Origin: Leptobrachium leishanense
Lineage: Eukaryota; Chordata; Amphibia; Anura; Megophryidae
Direction of reading: 5' to 3'
NCBI GenBank assembly: GCA_009667805.1
Contig: CM019067.1
Coordinates: 63,780,637-63,844,636, forward strand
DNA length: 64,000 bases
A program made the position numbers and the translations under genes. The stretch's first letter is position 1; every line of letters starts with the position of its first letter. This document shows positions 31,669 through 42,203 of this stretch, in pieces. The notes under the pieces were generated by a model, which did no database searches, was not told the origin of the DNA, and saw only the letters and a list, made by a program, of their open reading frames with translations.

Positions 31669-34600
31669 ATGAGTGACCTAGACATCACTGCTACAGAAGA
31701 ATTAGATCTGCTCATCAGATGGCTAGGTCCCCAGTCTACTGAACGCATCAAGAGGCTCAAAGCGGTTCATATTGACAACCCTGCTGCAGGCCTTAATGCT
31801 GCTTGGGACAGACTTGAACGTACCTTTGGCAGTCCAGAAGCCATTGAAGATGCCTTATTCAAAAGATTGCACAGTTTCCCAAGGATTTCCGCTAGAGAGA
31901 ATTTAAAGTTTCAAGAACTCAGCGATGTTTTATTGGAGCTTCAACTCGCTAAAGCTGACATCCGCTTACCTGGTCTCAGTTACCTTGACACCCCTCGTGG
32001 CATCAACCCTATTGTTCTCAAGCTACCGTATGGTCTTCAAGAAAATTGGGCAGCGCTTGGATCAAAATACAAGGAAAAACATCAAGTTGCCTTTCCTCCT
32101 TTTTCCTACTTCTGTGAGTTCATCAAACGAATTGCAGACACAAAGAATGACCCAAGTTTCTCCTATGGTGAAGGTAACCCTCTCAGTTCACCCCCTCCAA
32201 GACCTACAAACACACGTATGACACACAGAGACCATCGAGGACCAGTGTCCGTGAAAAGGACCACTGTTCTACCTGCACCTGCTACAGTTCTTGAAAAGAC
32301 TGAACAAAACAAGAACATCGGTAGCCCAAATCGCCAATGTCCCATACATAACAAACCGCATCCACTTAAGAAATGTATTGGCTTCAGAAAGAAAACCCTA
32401 CAAGAACGTAAAGAACTTTTAAAGAAATTTGGGGTCTGCTACAAATGCTGCGCCTCCACAGAACACTTTGCAAAGGACTGTAAAGCTATCATTAAATACA
32501 TAGAGTGTGACAGCGATGACCATGTACAAGCTCTTCATCCATATCCGCACAACTTTACTAAGCCCACAAACAATCCTCCTGAGGCAAAGCAAGGCGGGGA
32601 GCGCACAGATCAAGCAGTACCTTCCACCTCAGTGTTCTCTTCATGTACGGAAGTCTGTGGAGAAGGACTCTGTGACAAATCCTGCGCAAAGATATGTTTG
32701 GTTCGTGTATACCCAAGAGGTCAACCTGAAAAGGCCATAAGACTGTATACCATTCTGGATGATCAGAGTAACAGATCTCTTGCAACAACACAATTTTTTG
32801 AACTTTTGAACATAAAAGAAAATGCTCTACCATATACCCTAACTACTTGCACCGGCACTACTGAAGTCTTAGGTAGGAGAGCCAGCGGTCTTGTGGTTGC
32901 TCCTCTGAACGACAATGTGGAAATACCTTTGCCCACTATCACTGAGTGCAACCAGATCCCAAGCAACAAAGAGGAGATCCCTACTCCGGAAGCTGCCTTG
33001 CACCATTCTCACTTGAAGGACATAGCCTACCAAATACCAGCCCTCGACAGAAGTGCTGAGATCCTACTGTTGCTCGGCCGAGACATCTTAAGGGTGCACA
33101 AAGTTCGTCAACAAATCAACGGTCCACATGATGCTCCATATGCTCAGTGTCTGGATCTAGGCTGGGTCATCATAGGCAATGTTTGTCGAGACAAAGGCAG
33201 AAAACCTTACTCTGTGTCCTCCTTTAAAACACACGTCCTGCCAAATGGTCGGACTTCTTGTTCTGCACGACGACCACACCAATATCATGTGAAGGATAGA
33301 CTGCTTCATAAGAGCGCACAACGACACATCATACAGGACGAAGAGAAAGCTCTTAATTTCTGGAATGACAACATCGGCAACACAGTGTTTGAGGTAACAT
33401 CTAAAGACAACGAGTTGGCAGCTACCATGGAAGACAAAGAATTCCTGAAAACCATGAGTAAAGAGTTCCACCAAGATGATTCCAACAGCTGGGTAGCACC
33501 TCTACCATTTCGTACTCCAAGAAAGAGACTACCAAACAGAGAACATGCAGAAGCACGGTTTACTTCTTTACAACGCAGTTTGAATCGGAAACCTGAGATG
33601 AAAAGACACTTTGTGGACTTTATGCAGAAAGTACTTGAGAGAGATCATGCTGAGCCTGCACCTCCGCTTAAGGAAGGAGAAGAATGCTGGTATCTTCCAT
33701 GCTTTGGTGTCTATCATCCTCGCAAGCCTGATCAGATTAGGGTGGTCTTCGACTCAAGTGCTCGACATGAAGGTGTCTCCCTCAATGACAGTCTTCTCAC
33801 TGGGCCTAATCTGAACAACAACCTCATAGGAGTTTTACTTCGCTTCAGACAAGAACCAATTGCTATTATGGCTGACATTCAGCAGATGTTCCACTGTTTC
33901 ATCGTCCGTGAAGACAACAGAAACTTCCTCAGATTCCGATGGTATCGCAATAATGATGTCAATGATGAAGTCATAGACTACCGGATGAAGGTACATGTTT
34001 TCGGTAATAGTCCTTCTCCCGCAGTAGCAATTTATGGACTGAGGAAAACGGCTCTAGAAGGAGAGAAAGAATTTGGGTTTGATGCACGACAGTTCGTCGA
34101 AAAGAACTTCTATGTAGACGACGGACTCAAATCTCTACCTACAGAAGAAGAAGCTATTGACCTTCTCACTAGAACTCAGAACATGCTTGCCACTGCAAAC
34201 CTCAGACTTCACAAAATCATTTCGAACAGCGACAAGGCCATGAGAGCCTTTCCCTCTGATGACTACGCTGTCAGTGTGAAGAAATTCCAACTAGGAACGG
34301 ACCTTTCCATTACACAGCGCAATATTGGATTGCTTTGGAACGTTAAGCAAGACACGTTCACGTTACAAGTATCAGCCTGTGACAAGCCCTTCACAAAGCA
34401 ATACATACACAATCAGACAAGACAGTTCCACTTGTCTGTCGGCAACAGAGTGGAACGTATAAGAAAGTTCTCTGCACCTGAACAATGGCACTATGTGTCC
34501 ACTAACTTCAACCCTGCTGATCGAGGTACGTGTGCAGTACCTGCTACTGCATTTCTGGACACATTATGGCTATCCCCACCAATACTCTTGAATGAAGACC

Positions 34601-35070
34601 TCATCTCAAATTCTACAAATTCTACATTTGAACTGGTTGAACCAGAATTGGATAAAGAAATTAGAGCTGTTACGGTTACACTCAACACCTCTGTGAAAGA
34701 AAGGGTAAGGCTGAGTCCAAACCGTTTTGAACGCTTTTCCAAGTGGTCTTCTGTTGCACGAGCCATTGCACGTCTTATTCACATTGCATATCAATTTACA
34801 AACGGCTCTGATACAGACAAACAATGTCACAAGCGGCACATCTTTAAAGGCCTCCCCACAATTCAGGAGGCCTCTCGACCAGAAAAGATACTGAACTTCT
34901 TGAATGACAAGTGTAAATGGGAATTCAACCCACCTCACTCCTTTCACATGGGAGACTCTTGGGAACGCATGATTGGAGTTGCAAGAAAATTCCTGGACTG
35001 GTACTGGACCAGAAAACTCTACAACTTATTCATGAAAGAAGATTCTCCACACTTTACTTCAGGCCTATAA
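31669..35070 (+). CDS. BEL/Pao Gag-Pol polyprotein, internally deleted (1133 aa)
   Basis: An uninterrupted 1133-codon frame. In order: the end of Gag (residues 1-150); a zinc knuckle with CYKCCASTEHFAKDC at about 253-267; a retropepsin-like region starting ICLVRVYP with the active-site loop ILDDQSNRS at about 358-366; the reverse transcriptase from about 640 (VVFDSSARHEG, MADIQQMFHCF, and YVDDG at about 818-822, the polymerase site). After DKPFT at about 905 the frame jumps to YIHNQTRQFHLSVGNRVERI, so the RNase H region is missing. Later only KWSSVARAIARL and the integrase C-terminus FNPPHSFHMGDSWERMIG remain, without the integrase DDE core. The length is well below the usual BEL Pol. All joins are in frame. 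It could in principle make Gag, protease and RT but not integrate by itself (inference). Start taken at the first Met after the inserted tail. Confidence 0.9.
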   Translation: MSDLDITATEELDLLIRWLGPQSTERIKRLKAVHIDNPAAGLNAAWDRLERTFGSPEAIEDALFKRLHSFPRISARENLKFQELSDVLLELQLAKADIRLPGLSYLDTPRGINPIVLKLPYGLQENWAALGSKYKEKHQVAFPPFSYFCEFIKRIADTKNDPSFSYGEGNPLSSPPPRPTNTRMTHRDHRGPVSVKRTTVLPAPATVLEKTEQNKNIGSPNRQCPIHNKPHPLKKCIGFRKKTLQERKELLKKFGVCYKCCASTEHFAKDCKAIIKYIECDSDDHVQALHPYPHNFTKPTNNPPEAKQGGERTDQAVPSTSVFSSCTEVCGEGLCDKSCAKICLVRVYPRGQPEKAIRLYTILDDQSNRSLATTQFFELLNIKENALPYTLTTCTGTTEVLGRRASGLVVAPLNDNVEIPLPTITECNQIPSNKEEIPTPEAALHHSHLKDIAYQIPALDRSAEILLLLGRDILRVHKVRQQINGPHDAPYAQCLDLGWVIIGNVCRDKGRKPYSVSSFKTHVLPNGRTSCSARRPHQYHVKDRLLHKSAQRHIIQDEEKALNFWNDNIGNTVFEVTSKDNELAATMEDKEFLKTMSKEFHQDDSNSWVAPLPFRTPRKRLPNREHAEARFTSLQRSLNRKPEMKRHFVDFMQKVLERDHAEPAPPLKEGEECWYLPCFGVYHPRKPDQIRVVFDSSARHEGVSLNDSLLTGPNLNNNLIGVLLRFRQEPIAIMADIQQMFHCFIVREDNRNFLRFRWYRNNDVNDEVIDYRMKVHVFGNSPSPAVAIYGLRKTALEGEKEFGFDARQFVEKNFYVDDGLKSLPTEEEAIDLLTRTQNMLATANLRLHKIISNSDKAMRAFPSDDYAVSVKKFQLGTDLSITQRNIGLLWNVKQDTFTLQVSACDKPFTKQYIHNQTRQFHLSVGNRVERIRKFSAPEQWHYVSTNFNPADRGTCAVPATAFLDTLWLSPPILLNEDLISNSTNSTFELVEPELDKEIRAVTVTLNTSVKERVRLSPNRFERFSKWSSVARAIARLIHIAYQFTNGSDTDKQCHKRHIFKGLPTIQEASRPEKILNFLNDKCKWEFNPPHSFHMGDSWERMIGVARKFLDWYWTRKLYNLFMKEDSPHFTSGL

Positions 35071-35377
35071 AGGAACTAGTACTCCTTCTGCCCGAAGAGG
35101 AAGAAAAGTCTCACAAGTCATCAATTTGACTAAAGAGAGGTAAGAAGGATTGGTGCATGTTGCTGCCTTCCCCTCTGAAGATGGACTCACTGACTGTTCT
35201 TCTCACAGCCTGGACCATCAAGATCAAGATCTGCAAGAATTGTTAATGTTGCATTATTTTCTCTTGTTCTTCCCTTCCCTCTTGTTTTTCAGATGTTCCT
35301 GGAAAAGAATCTTCACTTATTTGTTTTGAACTTTAGTCAAAGTTATTTAATTATAGAAATCATAGATTTCGACGGGG

Positions 35378-35741
35378 TGTCATGTTTCACATGACTTGTG
35401 ATATGCCTTTAAGAATTGCACATGTCTTATCTTCCCCCTGGGTTTCTCCCCTCCCTTCCTCGTGGTGTAGGGATTTCCTGTTCAGATAGCTCCACCCTTG
35501 TTCCCTTCCCAGTAATCCTTTGCAAGCCTTATGGACTCAGATTCATTATGATTTTTTGACCTATCGGATGTATATTGTTGTGGATTTTCTACAGTTTGGA
35601 ATAAAACTTCAACAGATCTTCAAGGTGTCATCTCGATTGAGTCACTGTCTGTAATTCATCTAGACTGGGGGCTATAGCCATCTCATCACAACAGTAAGTT
35701 AAGAGATCACATTCTCAGTGCTTTGGTGGAGAAACAGAACA
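35378..35741 (+). repeat. 3' LTR of the BEL/Pao element
   Basis: 364 bp, same ends as the 5' LTR, three substitutions between the two. Followed by the TSD aacgt. Confidence 0.95.
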
Positions 35742-35746
35742 AACGT

Positions 35747-36664
35747 TTAAACCAACATCAAAATTAGAGTATGACCTCTGTTAATCAAAATCTTTATTTA
35801 ATGGGCGCATTTTCACAAGGGGAATAGTTATGATCTATTGGTTTTTTTTGAAGGTCTGCTCCAGCTTTTCTTTCATTTTTTTTCTCTAAATAAATCTATA
35901 ATGTGCTGGAGGGATTAAACCGCAAATCGGAAACGAACTATTAAATATTGGAAGTCACAATGAACTAAACTGAAGACTCTTAATGTCACCGTTTCATGCC
36001 TGGTTGCAGTCTGGTGCTTTTTAATTGCTTGGCTCTCATGATGTGCTGAAAACTTTTGCTCCCAGTGGAATGGATACTCACAATCATTCTTTCCTTAACA
36101 ACTAGCACATTTTATGTTGATGAAACATAGCGAGCACGGTTTAATTACTTGATTGCCAATCATCTGAAAACTGGTAATTACCTTGAGGTTTTTAAGGACA
36201 TTTTTTTGATTACAAGTGCCACGGTTCATTCACATGGACATAAGTGCCTAGCTCTTTGCCTCCAAATAATAATTTATTATTCTCTTTTAATCTCCCTGTT
36301 TTGTTTTTTGTTTGCAGACTTAAAGATACAATTTTTAAAAATAGAAAAGTCACAATGCATGCTTTCTTTCCATAATAAATCACTTTAAGCATGAATGTGT
36401 TTAAATTGATCCTTATTAAAAAAATAGAATCATAGACCATGTCATTATGCAGGAATATATCATTGGTCATACTTATTTGATTTTGTGTCATTGATTATTG
36501 TGTTATCATATCGCTACTTTTAGACATTTATACATTTCTTAGTATATAGCATAGAATAGAATCCATACCTGGGATATAATCAATATTCCATGAAGGGTTT
36601 ACTTGGTGCAAATGGGTTAATATGTTTTTCTATGGAGTCAGCAATATGTATATTAATGTGTTAA
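35747..36664. other. intron, nothing recognised
   Basis: AT-rich sequence, no gene or repeat identified. Confidence 0.5.
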
Positions 36665-37680
36665 TCAGGTCTGTGTAGCAATGGGATAATAAGCTTTGCA
36701 TTGTAATGGGTTAATAAGGTCTGTGCAGCAATGGGATAATAAACTCTGTAATGGGTTAATAAGGTCTGTGCAGCAATGGGATAATAAGCTTTGTAATGGG
36801 TTAATAAGGTCTGTGTAGCAATGGGATAATAAACTCTGTAATGTGTTAATAAGGTCTGTGCAGCAATGGGATAATAAACTCTGTAATGGGTTAATAAGGT
36901 CTGTGCAGCAATGGGATAATAAACTCTGTATTGGGTTAATAAGGTCTGTGTAGCAATGGGATAATAAGCTCTGCATTGTAATGGGTTAATAAGGTCTGTG
37001 CAGCAATGGGATAATAAACTCTGTAATGGGTTAATAAGGTCTGTGCAGCAATGGGATAATAAACTCTGTATTGGGTTAATAAGGTCTGTGTAGCAATGGG
37101 ATAATAAACTCTGTAATGGGTTAATAAGGTCTGTGTAGCAATGGGATAATAAGCTCTGTATTGGGTTAATAAGGTCTGTGTAGCAATGGGATAATAAACT
37201 CTGTAATGGGTTAATAAGGTCTGTGTAGCAATGGGATAATAAACTCTGTAATGGGTTAATAAGGTCTGTGCAGCAATGGGATAATAAACTCTGTATTGGG
37301 TTAATAAGATCTGTGTAGCAATGGGATAATAAGCTCTGTATTGTAATGGGTTAATAAGGTCTGTGTAGTAATGGGATAATAAGCTCTGTATTGGGTTAAT
37401 AAGGTCTGTGTAGCAATGGGATAATAAACTCTGTATTGGGTTAATAAGATCTGTGTAGCAATGGGATAATAAGCTCTGCATTGTAATGGGTTAATAAGGT
37501 CTGTGCAGCAATGGGATAATAAACTCTGTATTGGGTTAATAAGGTCTGTGCAGCAATGGGATAATAAGCTCTGTATTGTAATGGGTTAATAAGGTCTGTG
37601 TAGTAATGGGATAATAAGCTCTGTATTGTAATGGGTTAATAAGGTCTGTGTAGTAAGGGGATAAGTGATGGGCTCTGTAT
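36665..37680. repeat. minisatellite, 45-bp unit with a 50-bp variant
   Basis: More than twenty units of 'ggtctgtgtagcaatgggat' + 'aataaactctgtaatgggtt' + 'aataa' in tandem. Variants carry c/t in gtg(c/t)agc, a/g in taa(a/g)ctc, and an extra 5 bp (cattg) making 50-bp units. Because 45 is a multiple of three, long open frames appear on the minus strand; I do not regard them as genes. Confidence 0.97.
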
Positions 37681-37936
37681 AGTAATGTGTTAAGAGACCC
37701 TCACATGCAGAAACAAATGAGCTTCCTCAAATTCAGACCCTATTATTGCTGTAGAGTCTCTTGAACTCTCCCTGTCTCTCTCTCTTTCCCCTTGTCTCGC
37801 TGTAGCAACTGGAGGTGAAGTGGTTAAATGGCTCTTTGTGTGCTCTCTTATCTCTGGAGGGAGGGGGAGCACAGAGCCAATACAAGTTTCCCTGGTATTA
37901 TCTGTTTTTTTTCTCCCTCCTGAGAACTGAATGACT
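37681..37936. other. intron spacer
   Basis: CT-rich and purine-rich patches; nothing recognised. Confidence 0.5.
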
Positions 37937-38373
37937 GGAGATTATTATCATTTATATAGCGCCAACAGTTTCCGCAACACTTTACAATAACCAAAGGGAA
38001 CAATGGACATAGGATGGAAACACTAGGTGTAGAGGGTGCTGCTCATAGGAGTTTACAATCTAGAGGGATTAGGGTTGAGGAAGACCAGGGGAGATTTACT
38101 GGATGGCAGGATCATTGGTGCCAGTGGTTCAGGAATGGTGGGGCCATAGAAGCAGCTTCAATCATGTGTAAGTGACCAGAGGGATGAGTTGCATCAGCGA
38201 TGTGGTACGCTAATCTGAAGAGATGGGTTTTGAGGGATTTCTTAAAGGCCTGAAGATCAGGGGAGAGTTTGATAGGGCGAGGCAAGTCATTCCACAGGAC
38301 CGGAGCGGCCCTTGAAGTATTGAAGGCGAGAGTTGGCTGTGTGGGTGTAGACAGAAGACAGGTGGAAACAGAA
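37937..38373 (-). mobile_element. L2-like LINE 3' fragment (minus strand)
   Basis: On the minus strand the coding end WNDLPRPIKLSPDLQAFKKS followed by LKTHLFRLAY is the typical C-terminus of L2/CR1-type ORF2. The 3' tail 'gtaaagtgttgcggaaactg ttggcgctatataaa' is visible in reverse at 37940-37985. Confidence 0.8.
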
Positions 38374-39640
38374 GAGCAGTCAGTACGATGGTCTTCTCCA
38401 GCCTGACTTCTCGTCCAAAGCGCTCAGAAGCCTCTGCAAAGCAGGATGTCGTTTGCTGCAGGGCTGTCACCATGTGAGAAACAATGGCAGCATCGTCAGC
38501 TATTCACAGATGAGGTGATCCATCATGGTGTGGGCCCTTCGTCTCCTCAAGCTGAATAGGCAGCCATCGGTGAGATATCGAATATAAACACCATCCTTGT
38601 CATCAAGGTCTGCAGTGGCCTTTTTGAAGCAAGCTGAAGAAGATTGTGGAGAGTCGGTGTGTGGAGGAAGCATTGTTTCCTATTGTGAAGGGGTTTAAGA
38701 GGTTGTTGCTCTGACTCGGCCACGGTGATCGTCATGTAGCTGGGTAATCATGTTGAGGAACTTTGGGGGACATCCTAGGCAATCGAAGATGTGCCACATA
38801 CCTTTTCTGCTCAGTGTCAAATGCTTTGGTAAGATCAATGAGTATCTTGTACAACACCTTGTTTGGGTCCCACATTTCTCTTGGAGTTGTCTGAGAACAA
38901 ATACCATGTCAATGGTGCTCCTGTTGGCTCTGAAGCCTGGATCACCTCATCTGTGAATAGCTGACAATGCTGCCATTGTTTCTCACATGGTGACAGCCCT
39001 GCAGCAAATGACATCCTGCTTTGCAGAGGCTTCTGAGCTCTTTGGACGAGAAGTCAGGCTGGAGAAGACCATCGTACTGACCGCTCTTCTGTACAGCTCT
39101 GAGTGGTGGGTTACCTACTGCCACTATCCGAGACCAACACAGCAGTACTCAAACAAGCGAAGGTTACCAGCTCCGAGGCAATGCTTTTGAAGACGCAGCT
39201 GTGCTGGGCAGGGTAGATCTCCAGAATGGAAGATCATCGCTTACACAAGGATTGCTGCATGGCAAACTTTCCACTGGTCACAACAGAGAGGCGCCGAAGA
39301 GGTACAAGGACTCTTTGTTGATGTGGCAGGCACACAGATTTCTTCAATCAGCAATGGTCTGCTCTAGCCTTCACCCGTGAGACCTGGAGACGCATCATCA
39401 TCAAGCCGTCTCTTCCTTCGAGAACACACAGAGCACATCTGGAGGATAAAAGGAAACTGAGGAAGGATTGCGATATTGTGTCATTACTTTTAATTTTAGA
39501 CCAGACTTTCCCATGTAGCTGCTGTGGCCGATTCTGCCGAATTGGCCTTATCAACCACCAGCGAGCCTGCAGCAGACCTGGACTGCCCACTTCCTAAATC
39601 TTCATTCATGAAGTCAAGCCAGAGAGAGGTGGATGTTTAG
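38374..39640. mobile_element. LINE fragment with an inverted 5' part
   Basis: On the minus strand, 38695-38907 codes MVFVLRQLQEKC... RKGMWHIFDCLGCPPKFLNM, a reverse-transcriptase segment, continuing to DDAAIVS at about 38500. On the plus strand from 38943 the same DDAAIVSHMVTALQQ region begins again and runs to a C-terminus with a degraded ALLYSSEWWVTY, GRSPEWK-type and CC..CGRFCRIGLINHQRAC zinc-finger end (about 39520-39570). The overlap, 38384-38513 against 38943-39075, is a 130-bp inverted duplication. It belongs to a LINE type common in amphibians; exact clade not assigned. Confidence 0.75.
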
Positions 39641-40637
39641 GTGGACTGAATAGTTATTATCCCCCTATGGCGTATGTAACCTGTGTCCCTGCAACTATAG
39701 GAGTTTTTATAAGTCATTGGTCACAAAATGATGTGAATGAAGAGCGGGACAGGAGATTTCTTTGGTGCTAGATGTGTTCCTATAATTCTCTCCATGAAGT
39801 GCAGCATAAACAGTAAGACACTGGATGTCTTCAAGCAGCAAGAAGAGCACCTATAGTTAAATCTAAAGGATTGGAGTACTATTTCAACATGAAAGAAATG
39901 CTATCTGATCCAGGTCATTAAGTATTGTACACTTAACAAAACGTGTTAACCACTTACACCTCTATTAGTGGATTAATGCATTATACATTATTCTAAATAA
40001 CCTGCTGGCCAATTTGTTTGGCGTAATGCCACATAAGCTCTGTTAACACCGGGCCTTCTCTATGAATATGAAGGTAATGCTTAGCTCACCGTAAAAGACA
40101 GAATAATGATGTCAACTCGATTTCCTAATTGGGCAGACGCCTACATTAATTCTACAGGGAGCTGCAATCCTGTACTGCTGAAGGATTAGAAAGTTGTGCT
40201 TGCACTCCTGGATATCCACTTTTTTAAATCTAAAATATTAAAATAGTGGTGCTAGCCAATCTGTGGTTATTTGATAAGAATTTTACCTTTGGGTTGTACA
40301 TTATGTACAGCGTGGGCCCTTTTCTGGCATTTGGTAATAGAGCCGCTAAAGGAAAATATCTGCCATTGGTCTCCAAGGTCTCCATAGAGCCAAGCGCAAC
40401 CCTGTATAGGGACATCAGAGAGATCCCCTGACGAACACTGGGAACTATATTTTTTTCCCAGTTCTCTGCTGCGTACAGAGGAAGCGGTGCATTGCCATAC
40501 CCTCTTTGCCGTGGGATCCGAGGAAAGTTCTTATTTTTAGTTGTATTTTGCCTATTTAAATGGACTTAAGCGCTTTTGCTTTTACAAAGTCACTTAACAC
40601 AAGGATTTATGATTTTTTTTATTCTTTCCTAAATATT
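39641..40637. other. intron, nothing recognised
   Basis: No gene or repeat identified. A 'cctgacgaacactggg' near 40429 faintly recalls the hairpin motif but lacks the second half. Confidence 0.5.
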
Positions 40638-41990
40638 AGAGATGTGCAAGGCTGAAAATTTTGGTTTTAGTTTTTTAGTTTTAAAATCATTTCGTTTTCG
40701 GAATTTCGTTGCTAATTTCGTTTCGTTTTGATCGATTTGTGATTTCATATCGATTCGAATTGATATATCAAATTATCAATTTAACCACTCCAGACTCTGC
40801 ACTCTGAAGTGCCACCTGCCCACCCCATACACCCTCCCACCCTGTCCTAGGCCCAAACTCATTCATTCCCCTCTACCTGTAGCCACTTTATTCTAATCAA
40901 CCTGCGGCTTGCTATTTTCTCTCTAGCCACCAGATCCACACTCCCCCAGCTCCCCTTCTGTTTCACTCACCCCTTTCCTTTAGATTGTAAGCTCATGGGA
41001 TGTCTAGCTGAGCACTTGTGTAAAGTGCTGTATCAGTAGGACAATTACCCTAAGGGCAGGGCCATCTGTTCCTTATGTGTTTTAGTATGTCTCATGTCTG
41101 CACTCCCCCATTGTACAGCGCTGCGGAATATGCTGGCGCTTTATAAATACATAATATTAATAATAATCAATTCGATAGCTGATATCAATTCGAATTTTGG
41201 ATCCCTAAATAAAACCCCAATTAATCAAGTTTTGCTGTTAAAAGACAAGCTAGGGTTAAATATTAAGCTGTGTCACAGATGTAGTATTTGAGTCAAATTA
41301 AACAATGAAATGAAAATTAATTTGTTTCATAAAGTCGTTTGTTGACTATTACTTGTATTAAGTTAAGATCAATTCGATAGTTGATATCAATTCGATAGTT
41401 GATACCAAATCGAATTTTCCACCATAGTTCTCAATGTTAAAAAAATTCCCTGTTTTTATTAAATATTTTCAATTGCAGCAAACAAAAAAGCCATTTTTTT
41501 TATTGCTGATCGCACACAGACTGTAAGAAAATAATTCAGCTGCTTGCGTTTAGCAAAGAAAAACAGACCTCATTATTACATTTAAAATAAGTTCGGAAAC
41601 CTAAACTTTCACCCAAAAAAACTCCTGAAAAATGCCCAAAAAATCCTAAAAAATGGCTGTTTGCTGCAATTGAAAATTATTAAACGGGGATTTTTTTAAC
41701 ATTGAAAACTATGGTGGAAATGTTAATGGAATGCATCTGCATTTATTAAAAAGTGACCTGTTCAGTTTTTTTTAGTTTTAGACCTTTTTAGTTCAGTTTT
41801 TTTACGGTTTAGATCATTTTTTTTTTTTTTCACGTCAGATCATTAGGTTCCGTTTTTTTTTTTTTTTTCGGTTAATTTAGTTACGAAATTTATTTAGTTT
41901 TTGATCGTTTTGTTCAATTTTCTCAGCATTTCGTATCATTTGCATTCCGTTTTATTTCATTTAGGTCCCATATCGAAATGATTTTGTTTG
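40638..41990. mobile_element. hAT-like relic, AT-rich, interrupted by an L2 tail
   Basis: Begins tagagatgtgcaaggctg, close to the end of the element at 44280-58618 (tagacatgtgca). The body is rich in 'tttcgtttcg' and 'attcgaattgatat' words like that element. The right terminus is not found, so the copy is truncated or worn. Confidence 0.55.
40780..41165 (+). mobile_element. L2-like LINE 3' tail
   Basis: C-rich end of the coding part, then 'tagattgtaagctcatggga', 'cattgtacagcgctgcggaa', 'tatgctggcgctttataaat' and (ATA)n. Flanked by 'atcaatt' on both sides (about 40774-40780 and 41166-41173), a likely TSD, inside the hAT-like relic. Confidence 0.8.
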
Positions 41991-42203
41991 TACTGACACT
42001 TTGTTTCGGGATTTTGTAATTTTGGGAGACTGATATTTGTGGTGCTAAATGTGGTTCATTCATTTGATAATTGTGGATGGGAGACGCACTGGGCATTAAG
42101 GACTATTGCAGTGTTGGTTTGAATGAAGTAATTGCATTAAAACAAAACTAACCAGTGAACCAACCAGCCTCTACGCTAGGGTGCATTCAGTAGGTAATAC
42201 TAA

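Larger units (their letters stand above)
29008..35741 (+). mobile_element. BEL/Pao LTR retrotransposon, 6.7 kb, young but defective
   Basis: Two 364-bp LTRs (29008-29371 and 35378-35741), each TG...CA, are flanked by a 5-bp TSD, aacgt (29003-29007 and 35742-35746). The LTRs differ at only three positions by eye, implying recent integration. Gag and Pol lie in sense between them. The protein order (Gag with zinc knuckle, aspartyl-protease region, reverse transcriptase, remnants of RNase H and integrase) and the protein sequence match BEL/Pao. Two retroposon fragments (about 29836-30215 and 31575-31668) interrupt the interior. I could not recognise a tRNA primer site after the 5' LTR; the sequence before the 3' LTR has only a short purine tract (gacgggg). 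Confidence 0.95.

Noticed and set aside
31669..35070. Long 1133-codon frame as a domesticated host gene
   Set aside because: It lies between matching LTRs with a TSD and lacks introns or separate regulation; a transposon frame is the simpler reading.
36665..37481. Long minus-strand open frames reading LLSHCYTDLINP repeats, like a repeat protein
   Set aside because: They come from a 45-bp minisatellite whose unit is a multiple of three and lacks stops in that frame; 50-bp variants shift the frame. No start or splice context.
36665..37680. Regular array that could be mistaken for a CRISPR
   Set aside because: Units are contiguous with no unique spacers, and the locus is a vertebrate intron.
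40638..41990. Attempt to find the right end of this hAT-like copy
   Set aside because: No inverted copy of tagagatgtgca was found before 42200, so it is reported as a relic without a TSD.
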